From contig NZ_FOAX01000002.1 in the NCBI RefSeq assembly GCF_900109775.1, positions 1,488,001 to 1,552,000 of the forward strand: a DNA stretch of 64,000 bases. Reading direction: 5' to 3'. Below, piece after piece: positions 28,420-36,900 of this stretch (the stretch's first letter is position 1; every line of letters begins with the position of its first letter). The position numbers and the translations under genes were made by a program. This DNA comes from Pseudoxanthomonas sp. GM95. Lineage in GTDB: Bacteria; Pseudomonadota; Gammaproteobacteria; Xanthomonadales; Xanthomonadaceae. Below the pieces are notes generated by a model. It was not told the origin of the DNA and searched no databases. It worked only from the letters and a program-made list of their open reading frames with translations.

Positions 28420-30900
28420 ATGAGTGATGCGAACCCGCGGCAGCTCGAACCTCCACGACTGCGTGCGTTGCTCCTGACCGACCTGTCCGGCTACACCGCC
28501 TTGGTGGAGCGGCTTGGCGATGAGGCTGCCGCAGAGGTGCTGCGTGAGCATGATCGTCTGGTGCTGGGTCTGCAGCGGCGCTGGAACGGGCAGCTGATTG
28601 ATCGGTCCGACGGCCTGTTGCTGCTATTCGAGCGGCCCTTGGACGGGTTGGGGTTCGCCCTGGATTTCACCCGTGGTCTGCAGGAGCTGTCCCAGGCGCG
28701 TGGCATCGACCTCAAGGCCCGCGTTGGCTTGCACGTGGGCGAGGTGCTGACCTGGCGCAATGAACAGGACGCGGTCAGCGTCGGGGCCAAGCCTCTGGAA
28801 GTTGAAGGGTTGGCCAAGCCGGTCGCAGCGCGTCTGATGGCGTTGGCGCTTCCTGGTCAGATCCTGCTGTCGGCGGTGGCCGAATCGTTGACCCGACGCG
28901 CCTCGCGCGGGCTGGGAAAGCAGTTGCGCTGGAGGTCCCACGGTCTTTGGTACTTCAAGGGCGTGGCCGAGGCCCAGGAGGTCTTTGAGGTCGGCGAGCC
29001 CGATCTGATGCCCTCGCGCAGGCCGCAGGGCAATGCCAAGGCCCGCAGGCTTTTGCCGTTCTGGCGTCGGCCGGCGTGGTTGGCGGCAGCCGGGGTATTG
29101 GTACTGCTGGTCGTGCTGACCGCCAGGCTGATGACGCGGCCGGCCCTTGCCTTTGCCGAGCGCGATTGGGTGGTGGTGGCCGACCTGCAGAACCGGACCG
29201 GCGATGCACTGTTGGATGACTCGTTGGCGCAGGCCTTCCTGATCGGTCTGCAGCAGTCCCGCTACGTCAACGTGGTGTCCTCCTTGCGGGTCCACGAGGT
29301 CGTGCAGCGGATGAAGCTCGATGCGGCCAGCCAGATCGACCGCAAGCTGGCCGGCGAGATCGCCGTGCGCCAGGGAGCGCAGGTGGTGTTGGCGCCGAGC
29401 GTGTCGGAGATCGGCGACCGTGTACAGATTGCAGTCGATGTAGTCGATCCGGCCAGTGGCGAGACCTTGCTGACGGTTTCCAAAGATGGCGTTGGGATCG
29501 GATCGGTTCTGGGAACAGTCGGCCAGGTCGTCGCGGAGCTGCGCGATGGCCTGGGCGAAACGCTGGAGTCGATCAATCGCGACTCCAAGCCGCTGCCACA
29601 GGTCACCACCGCCAGCCTGGAGGCGCTCAAGGCCTATGCGCTGGGGCAAAAAGCCAGGGCGCTACGCCAGTGCGGACCCGCCTTGGCGTACTACCAGCAG
29701 GCTGTGGAGTTCGATCCGACCTTCGCCCTGGCGCACGTTGGCATGGCGTTCTGCTACGAGATCATGGTCGACACGCCCCATGCGCAGGCCGAATTGGATG
29801 CGGCCATGCAGTACCTGGACCACCTGCCCAAGCGTGAGCAGTTGTACGTGCAGGTCTGGAAGAGCCGGCTCGATGGCGACTCACATGCGGCCACCGAGCG
29901 CCTGGGTGTCATGGTCAACCTGTATCCGGACGACTTTGAGGCGGTGAGCCAGTACGTATGGCTCAGTCTGGCGCAAGCGGACTATGCGGCCGCCGAACAG
30001 GTCGCGCAGCGCTCCTTGACCGAGCGCAACCCGGAGCGGGGCGACATCCTCTACTACCTTGGCCGTGCGCAGTTGGCACTCGGTAAGCCCGAAGCTGCAC
30101 TCAAGTCCTTTCAGGAGTCCGAACGCCTGCGGGGCAGTGGTGCGGGTAGCCAGAGCGTGCTCGCAACTGCCGCCCGTGGCGACGATTTGCGCGCCGTGGA
30201 GGAGCTGACCAAGGCTGCAGCCGGTCGCAAGATGACCAGCTCCGAGGCAGTTGCCATGATCGACCTGGCGGTACAGCGCGGTTGCGCGCAGTGTGCGCAG
30301 GACATCATCCAGGAGCGGCTGGTTGATTACACGCAGGATCCGGACAGCTTCATGCCACGGCTCTACCGCTTCATGGCGCTATCGGTGCGTGAGTCGATCG
30401 GCGGTCAGCCCAATGCCGCGGACCTGCTGAAGTACATCGACCAGACCCGTCGTGAAGTGACCGATGGCTTGTCCGGCGATCGCGAGGACAACGTCTACTT
30501 GCTCCTTGCTGCCTATTACCTGCTGCAACGATCGCACCCGCAGCAGGCTACTGATGCACTGCAGGCTCAAATTGTTGGCCTGTCCACGCACTCGCGCAGT
30601 ATGACCGTGTCGGCGCTGGCCAACCTTGTCAAGGCAAAGCAGAAGTTGATCGAGCAGCGACCCGATGAAGCCCTGGCGCTGCTTGATCGGTGGGGCAACC
30701 AGCCGAGCTTGCTCCAGGCCGAGGTGGTGCGCCGCGCCGCTTATCTGGCGGCAGGGCGTTCTGACGATGCACTGGCAGTCGAGCGCAAACTTGCTGCAGA
30801 CCTGCCCCTGGCCTATGCCGAGGTGGCAGGCTCCTTTGCGCTACAGCCGCTCAACGTGGCCGATGTCATGGAGATGCGCCGGGAGCACCCGGAGCGCTGA
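28420..30900 (+). CDS. Peptide-modification-system cyclase: class III cyclase-like domain, membrane span, TPRs
   Basis: 826 residues. Residues about 14-190 are a class III adenylate/guanylate cyclase homology domain: LLLTDLSGYTALVERLGDEA carries the first metal Asp (D21), and DRSDGLLLLF the second (D64). The substrate-selecting Lys is absent (GQLIDRSDG) and the usual N-x-x-A-A-R reads KPVAARL, so activity or substrate is doubtful. A membrane span follows (LAAAGVLVLLVVLTARL, about 222-238), then a TolB/FlgO-like region and TPRs to the end. This architecture matches what I recall as the NCBIfam putative peptide modification system cyclase (mod_pep_cyc). It ends 7 bases from the convergent precursor gene. 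Confidence 0.88.
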   Translation: MSDANPRQLEPPRLRALLLTDLSGYTALVERLGDEAAAEVLREHDRLVLGLQRRWNGQLIDRSDGLLLLFERPLDGLGFALDFTRGLQELSQARGIDLKARVGLHVGEVLTWRNEQDAVSVGAKPLEVEGLAKPVAARLMALALPGQILLSAVAESLTRRASRGLGKQLRWRSHGLWYFKGVAEAQEVFEVGEPDLMPSRRPQGNAKARRLLPFWRRPAWLAAAGVLVLLVVLTARLMTRPALAFAERDWVVVADLQNRTGDALLDDSLAQAFLIGLQQSRYVNVVSSLRVHEVVQRMKLDAASQIDRKLAGEIAVRQGAQVVLAPSVSEIGDRVQIAVDVVDPASGETLLTVSKDGVGIGSVLGTVGQVVAELRDGLGETLESINRDSKPLPQVTTASLEALKAYALGQKARALRQCGPALAYYQQAVEFDPTFALAHVGMAFCYEIMVDTPHAQAELDAAMQYLDHLPKREQLYVQVWKSRLDGDSHAATERLGVMVNLYPDDFEAVSQYVWLSLAQADYAAAEQVAQRSLTERNPERGDILYYLGRAQLALGKPEAALKSFQESERLRGSGAGSQSVLATAARGDDLRAVEELTKAAAGRKMTSSEAVAMIDLAVQRGCAQCAQDIIQERLVDYTQDPDSFMPRLYRFMALSVRESIGGQPNAADLLKYIDQTRREVTDGLSGDREDNVYLLLAAYYLLQRSHPQQATDALQAQIVGLSTHSRSMTVSALANLVKAKQKLIEQRPDEALALLDRWGNQPSLLQAEVVRRAAYLAAGRSDDALAVERKLAADLPLAYAEVAGSFALQPLNVADVMEMRREHPER

Positions 30901-30907
30901 GGCTCGC

Positions 30908-31207
30908 TCAGTACTGGGCCAGTGCTGCCTGGACGGTGCCGGATTCGAAGACCACCGTTCCCTGCATGTGGATCGGTGCTGCGAAGTAGCGCAGGAACTG
31001 CTCGCGTGCCGCTGCAAGCTCTTCCTTTGATGCCAGCACATCCACGCACCCGCACGGCGGCGGCGTTCCACCACAGTCGACGCCCAGGGCGAGCAGGGCA
31101 GCAGCGGGATCGGTTGCAAACTGCTCACGGAACCCGTCATCGCTGGAGAGCAGGTCCAACAGTTCGATTGCTTGTTCTTGCGTCAGTTTGGGCGTATCAG
31201 CAGTCAT
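30908..31207 (-). CDS. Putative modified (RiPP-like) precursor peptide with NHLP-like leader
   Basis: 99 residues from ATG 31207; an upstream in-frame ATG at 31252 is less likely. Residues 8-42 resemble a nitrile-hydratase-type leader (LTQEQAIELLDLLSSDDGF, then FATDPAAALLALG). Then comes a Cys-rich core (C45, C52, C54 in DCGGTPPPCGC) and a C-terminal segment of about 45 residues ending ALAQY. I recall this as the NCBIfam putative modified peptide family (mod_pep_NH). It is 69 bases downstream of the SagB-like gene on the same strand, and ends tail-to-tail with the cyclase. Mature product unknown. Confidence 0.8.
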   Translation of the reverse strand: MTADTPKLTQEQAIELLDLLSSDDGFREQFATDPAAALLALGVDCGGTPPPCGCVDVLASKEELAAAREQFLRYFAAPIHMQGTVVFESGTVQAALAQY

Positions 31208-31245
31208 GGGTTCGCGGTCGATTGGTGGCGGGATAGGGCGGTCTC

Positions 31246-31271
31246 GCCCCATGCCAATGCTGGCACGGGGC
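31246..31271. other. Hairpin between the SagB-like gene and the precursor gene
   Basis: GCCCC-A-TGCC pairs with GGCA-C-GGGGC around a 6-base loop, with one A/C mismatch. It lies in the 69-base gap between the dehydrogenase stop and the precursor start. There is no T-run on the minus strand, so it is not a classic terminator. An RNA-processing or stabilising role is possible. Confidence 0.4.
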
Positions 31272-31276
31272 GTGTG

Positions 31277-32482
31277 TCAGTCAATACGGTCTTGAGCTGG
31301 AGGGGGCGATGCCGGAGCCCGCCAAAGCGAGCCGGTCGGATCGAACTCCGTCGTGGTCATCAGGCCAGAGCGCCAGCCGAACCCGCAGACCGCGAGCGGG
31401 CTGTCCGAGAGCGGCTGCAGATCCAAACTCTGCTCGATGTCGACCTCGTTGATCGCCGCCGTCACGAACGCGCCCAGTCCTGCCTGGGTGGCTGCCAGGT
31501 ATAGCAACTGCGAGAGATGCCCTGCATCGAGCACTGCGACCCGATAGGCCTTGGCATGGCGCCGGTACTTCCAGAAGCTCCTAGGGAAGTTCGCCACCAG
31601 CATGACCAGGACATGTGCCTGCGCGAACCAGTGTTGTTGCGATACGGCGCGCATCGCGAATTCATCTAAGCCCTCAGGTGGTGCGGGCAGGGGCTGCAGC
31701 GCGTGTCCAAGCGGTGCGTAGCGGTATAGCCCCGGCTCGATCCCGTCCACGTTGCGTACCAGCAAATAGGCGTCGATCGGGTGTAGCCCGCCCCCGGAAG
31801 GTGCGTTGCGCTTGAGCAGGGTCGGCCCGTTGGTGACCTGGACATGGCCATGCGCTGCGAAGGTTCTCTGCAACATCTGTCCGAAGAGAAGCGCGGGTAG
31901 AGCTTTGTCTGTATCGAAATTGCGGCATGTGGTGCGTTGCGCGAGCAGCAGGTCGAAACTGTCCGGCGGGGGCTTGGGCAGGAACACCAGCGCTGCATCA
32001 ACATGCGGGGCTGGAGAGGGCGCAGGCCCGTACCGGCCCGCCATGGCAACCATGTCCAGAGTCTGGGACTGCGCGGCAGCGTGGGCGCTGTCTACGCCGT
32101 GCCAGCGGCTCATGCGATGCATCACCGCCGCAAGCGGCCACCACCACTGCTCTGGCCCAAGGTCCGCGTGGTCCTGCGTCATGGGCTTGGAATAGGTCAC
32201 CAGGGCGCTGGCAAGAAGTTCTTGCAGGGCCTGCTCCAATGCCTGCATCTGAATTAGCGGAGGCTCGCTTCCTGTGGTCAGCGCCGTCAGCAATGCCCAT
32301 TGCGCAGGTGTCAGCACAATCGGCGTTTCCAAGTGTGGCGCCAGCGCCCGCCACTGGCCCTTGAGGCTCAGGCCGGTTCCGCCAGCCAACAGCTCCGCGA
32401 TATCGACACTGGCCTCCTCATGCCATTGAAGGAGCAGGCCTTGGCAGCACCGTAGATCCGACAAGCTGAGCTGTGTGGTCAT
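31277..32482 (-). CDS. SagB-related putative peptide maturation dehydrogenase
   Basis: 401 residues from ATG 32482 (MTTQLSLSDLRCCQGLLLQW); the open frame upstream is not conserved-looking. The N-terminal half has a wHTH-like helical region (LTPAQWALLTALTTG). The C-terminal half is a nitroreductase/SagB-type FMN domain: RTTCRNFDTDKALP, then NAPSGGGLHPIDAYLLVRNV and GLYRYAPLGHAL, then LLYLAATQAGLGAFV. SagB enzymes oxidise azolines to azoles in peptide natural products. No YcaO cyclodehydratase is present in the window, so its substrate here is unclear. It is transcribed towards the precursor. Confidence 0.85.
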   Translation of the reverse strand: MTTQLSLSDLRCCQGLLLQWHEEASVDIAELLAGGTGLSLKGQWRALAPHLETPIVLTPAQWALLTALTTGSEPPLIQMQALEQALQELLASALVTYSKPMTQDHADLGPEQWWWPLAAVMHRMSRWHGVDSAHAAAQSQTLDMVAMAGRYGPAPSPAPHVDAALVFLPKPPPDSFDLLLAQRTTCRNFDTDKALPALLFGQMLQRTFAAHGHVQVTNGPTLLKRNAPSGGGLHPIDAYLLVRNVDGIEPGLYRYAPLGHALQPLPAPPEGLDEFAMRAVSQQHWFAQAHVLVMLVANFPRSFWKYRRHAKAYRVAVLDAGHLSQLLYLAATQAGLGAFVTAAINEVDIEQSLDLQPLSDSPLAVCGFGWRSGLMTTTEFDPTGSLWRAPASPPPAQDRID

Positions 32483-32595
32483 GGATTTATGGCCGTGCCG
32501 TTGGCAGGGAGCGTGGCCGGGGATTCTAGTGGGGCTTGGACGGTGGCCAGTAACTGGTCCGTGCCATACGGCACATTGCTGGTGTCTCTGAGGCC

Positions 32596-33726
32596 ATGGT
32601 TGAATCCGGCGAAAGAGGCAGCGGCGGTGCATCCATGAGCAGGGAAGGGCGGCGATCGCGACGTTGGCCGGGCACATTGATGCGTTGCGCGCTTGCCTTG
32701 TGCCTGTCGCAGTCAGCTGCTGCGTCGCCAAAGTCAGTGGAGACCTCAGCGGCGGTCGTGGTTGAGTACAGCGAAGCGGTCGATCTCTTCAATTTCCTGG
32801 ACAACCTGGCTGACTGGTTGCCTGGCTACACCTCACCCGTCTACAAGACGTTCTGGGAGCAACAGTTCGGGCTGGGCCAGGATGACCTGAAGGCGCTGGC
32901 TGGATATGCCGCATTCCGGGTCCGCACCACGCGCCTGGCGGATAGCGATCCTGCCAAGCTGGACGATCGGATCTTCGCCGTGTCTTTTGATCCCTCCGCC
33001 GATCCACTCAGCGGGTACTTTGCGACCTCATCGACCTTCGATGGCGCATTGGAGCGCGCACTCCAGAATCAGTCGCCGGGTGACCAGGCTCTCCTGCGCG
33101 ACTACTACGCGCGATTCCTCCCTCGCGCCCAGGCACTGGTAAAAGTCAGGGCCCGCTTCGTGTCGCAGACTTCTGCAGTGAAGAGCGAGCTTGCTGATCC
33201 AAAGACGGGTGAGCTTGTGCAGGGGATGCGCGGCTTCTTTGGCGTCACGCCACCACCGGCCTTTAGGGCGAACTTTGTATGGTGGCCGGATCCGGAGAGT
33301 ACCCAGGCCAAAGTGCGCGGTAGCCACATCCTTCTTTTTTCGCCAGGAGACGGCGCATCGGGCGCAGCGGCGATGGACTGGACGCCGATCGTCATGCATG
33401 AGCTCGCCCATTATTTTTCTTCCAGACAGAGCCAGGAGAAAAAACAGGATTTGGCGAGGCGGTTTCTGGCCTGGTGTCCGCAGGCCGGTGGCCTGCGAAA
33501 TCCGCTGAATGCTGTGGAAGAGCCGCTGGCCATCTATTGGGGGCAGTACCTCTTCGAAAAAGTGGTGAGGGGCCAGGAGCTGGATCCAGCCTCTGCCTGG
33601 TACGTCCAGCCTGCTGCGGATAGAGGGCCAAAGCACATCGCGCTGCGCTTTCCAGCAGACAAACAAGCGCCCCAACTGGGTGATGAGATCCTGAGGGCGG
33701 CGGCTGAAGCGTGCGATAAGCGCTGA
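32596..33726 (+). CDS. Exported HExxH zinc metalloprotease-like protein
   Basis: 376 residues if ATG 32596 is used; ATG 32635 or 32680 is equally plausible and gives a cleaner signal peptide (MRCALALCLSQSAAA, AxA-like cleavage). The mature part is not recognised until a gluzincin-like motif HELAH (MHELAHYFSSRQS), followed about 45 residues later by NAVEEPLAIYWGQ, which could supply the glutamate ligand. It is divergent from the SagB-like gene, with 113 bases between starts. It is a candidate for processing the modified peptide in the periplasm, by context only. Confidence 0.72.
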   Translation: MVESGERGSGGASMSREGRRSRRWPGTLMRCALALCLSQSAAASPKSVETSAAVVVEYSEAVDLFNFLDNLADWLPGYTSPVYKTFWEQQFGLGQDDLKALAGYAAFRVRTTRLADSDPAKLDDRIFAVSFDPSADPLSGYFATSSTFDGALERALQNQSPGDQALLRDYYARFLPRAQALVKVRARFVSQTSAVKSELADPKTGELVQGMRGFFGVTPPPAFRANFVWWPDPESTQAKVRGSHILLFSPGDGASGAAAMDWTPIVMHELAHYFSSRQSQEKKQDLARRFLAWCPQAGGLRNPLNAVEEPLAIYWGQYLFEKVVRGQELDPASAWYVQPAADRGPKHIALRFPADKQAPQLGDEILRAAAEACDKR

Positions 33727-33994
33727 GTGGGTCGCTTGTACATCGGGGCACTTTGTTCGCTGTAAGTGCGAAGCTCACAGGCCTTCAATGAATGCTCAAA
33801 CATGCAGGGCAACGGTGCCAGCCTGATCGCGAGTGCGGTGCTCCGTGGCGTCACTTTTTGCCCCATCTCGACGCCAGGCTTTGGTGGGCGCCAATGTTTT
33901 ACGTTGGCATGAAACGTGTTTAACGATCCATTCGCTTGGCGTGCAACGCGCCAAGGCATCCAACGGATCGGGGAAGTTTGTGCGGCATATCGGA

Positions 33995-36900
33995 ATGGGG
34001 AATATGGGGCGAGGCCTGGTTGGCCTTGCGTGCCTGCTGCTGATGCAGTTCAGCGTGGCAATCGACAGCGCAGCAGCAGCTTCGGCGGCTTGCACCGCGA
34101 TCAACAGCATCGGGCCCGGGACCAGGGCGGATGTTCGCTACACCTTCGAGCCCAATCAGTTTGTCGCAGGTGACACTGTCAGCCTGAGCTTTGATGACGA
34201 CGGTTCCCAAGTCGGGACGGCAGCTCCGGACGCTGACAAGGTCGTGACTTATGACACCATCTACAGGAACTTCTGGAATCACTATGGTTCGGACGGTCCT
34301 GCTGCTCATTACGCCAAGAACTTCGACTCGGCTTTTTTGACTGGCGGCGGATTGGTACTCCTTCTTCGCACCGGTGCTTCCTTCAGCAACTTCACGATCA
34401 CCTGCGGCAACACGGCCCAGGTGTCGATTATCGTGTCGCCAGCGTCCGGGTCATTGCCGGCCGCCTCCTACGGGACGAGCTACTCGCAAACCTTCAGCGC
34501 CACCGGTGGCACAGCTCCATACACCTTCGCCCTGACTGGCGTATTGCCGCAGGGACTGTCGCTGTCTTCGAACGGTCAGCTGAGCGGCGCGCCGACCCGG
34601 GCTGGGCAGTACAGCTTCTCGATCAAGGCCACTGATTCGGCCAGTACCCCGAACTCGAGCAGCTCCAGCTACAGCCTGACGGTCGGCAGTGCCGTGCCGT
34701 CAGCGCCGCAGGGCGTCTCGGCGACCGCGCAGGACAAGCAGGCAACCGTGACGTTCACCGCACCTGCCTCCGATGGCGGCGCCACCGTCAACGCCTACAT
34801 CGTGACGTCATCGCCAGGTGCGATCACGGCGACCGGCAGCGCCTCGCCGATCCTGGTGACGGGGCTGACCAACGGGACCGCCTACACCTTCACTGTGACT
34901 GCCAGCAACGCCGCTGGAGCCAGTGGCGCTTCTTCGGCCAGCAATGCAGTCACGCCCAGGTCTGAGCAGACCATCAGTTTTCCTAACCCGGGCGCACGCA
35001 ACTACGGCACCACATCGGTCCTTTCCGCTTCGGTGACATCGGGCCTGGAGATCCAGTTCACCTCCCAGACCGCCGAGGTCTGCACGATCTACGGCAACAA
35101 CCAGGTTTTTGGCGTCAAGCCTGGAACCTGCATCATCACTGCAGGGCAGGAGGGCAATGCGGCCTATCTGCCAGCTACGCCTGTCACCCAGTCCTTCCCG
35201 ATCAATGCGCTTGCGCCAGGTGCGCCAACCATTGGTTCGGCCACTGCGGGTGATCAGTCGGTCGTGGTGAACTTCACAGCGCCCAGCTATACCGGTGGCG
35301 AGGCTGTCTCCAGCTACAAGGTCACCGCGAGCCCGGGCGGGTTGAGCGCTACCGGCAGCGCATCCCCCATCACGGTGACAGGCCTGACCAACGGGACGGC
35401 CTACACCTTCACTGTCGCGGCGAGCAACAGTGCGGGGCCTGGCGCCAGCTCAGCTCCCAGCGCAAGCGTGGTTCCCAGAGGGGAGCAGACTTTGAGCTTC
35501 CCCAATCCCGGGAGTCGGGACTTCGGAACGACCACGGTGCTGTCGGCTTCGGTGACCTCGGGGCTTGAGATACTGTTTACCTCGACCACGCCGAGCGTCT
35601 GCACGATCTACGGCAACAATCAGGTCTTCGCCAAGGCGCCGGGCACCTGCTCGGTCACCGCGAGCCAGGCCGGCAACCAGGCGTATCTGGCCGCCGCGCC
35701 GGTCACACAGTCGTTCGCGATCGTGGTCCCCGGTGGCGCCGTAGCGGTGACGACCAGCACGATCCCCAATGCCACAGCGGGCAAGGACTACCAGGCCGCG
35801 CTGACCGCGACGGGTGGGGTCGCGCCATACACCTGGTCGCTGATTGACGGCATGCCAGCAGGCATCGTTCTGAGCGAGTCCGGTGTGCTGAGCGGTTCGG
35901 CGAACACCGATGGCACTTTCAGCATCCAGGTACGCGTGACCGACGCGGCCGGTCAAACGGATGAAGCGCGCGTTCAGCTGATCATCGACAAGCCGGCCAT
36001 CTCCATTACGCCTAGCAGCCTGCCGTCTGGCAAGCAGGGTGAGGTGTACAACCAGAGCCTCACCGCTGCTGGCGGCACGGCGCCGTATCAGTTCGCCGTT
36101 ACCTTCGGTGCGTTGCCGGCGGGTCTGTCCCTCTCTGACGCGGGCGTGTTGAACGGCACGCCATCGGTCAGTGGCAGATTCAATGTGCAGATCTCCGCGA
36201 CAGACCGCCAGGGCTACTCCGCGACGCAAGCCTTTGCCCTGGTCCTGACTGAAAACGCCCCGGTCCTGACCGCTGACACGGCGACCACCGGCGCAAACGC
36301 GACGGTTTCCATCCCGGTGACTGCCAACGACGCCGGCTCGGTGTCGAGCATTACCATCGCCCAATCGCCAACGCATGGGTCGGCTGCGGTCGACGGCCTG
36401 GAGATCGTCTACACGCCGGCGAAGGACTACTTCGGATCCGACACCCTGGCCTATACCGCCACCGGTCCTGGCGGTACTTCCCAGGCGGCCTCGGTCAACA
36501 TCACCGTCACTGCAGGCGCGCTGCCGGCTGTGGCGGACAAGACGGTCACGCTGCAAGCCGGAAAATCAATCACCATCGATGCGGCCGAGGGTGCAAGCAA
36601 CGGACCGTTCACCAACCTTGCCATCGTTGACCAGCCCAGCACTGGCACCGTGGCGGTTCAGGGCACCAGCCTGACCTACACCGCGCCCGACACTGCATCA
36701 GGCAATGTGACTTTCGGCTACACCCTGTCCAATGCCTTCGGTGTTTCGGCACCGGGGCGCATCGCGCTGCAGGTCAACCCGACGCCGGTGGCTCCCTCCA
36801 TCGTGCAGTCAGCCGTGGCGGGCAGAGCCAGCACCATCGATGTCACGGCCGGCGCAAGCGGAGGCCCGTTCACCGCGGCGGCCGTCGTGTCGCTGCAGCC

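Noticed and set aside
26272..33726. A complete thiazole/oxazole-modified microcin cluster
   Set aside because: Only a SagB-like dehydrogenase is present. No YcaO cyclodehydratase or SagC-like partner was found, so the label was not applied.
34693..35730. CRISPR-like or satellite repeat
   Set aside because: The repeats are long, in frame and encode FN3 domains; there are no short direct repeats with unique spacers.
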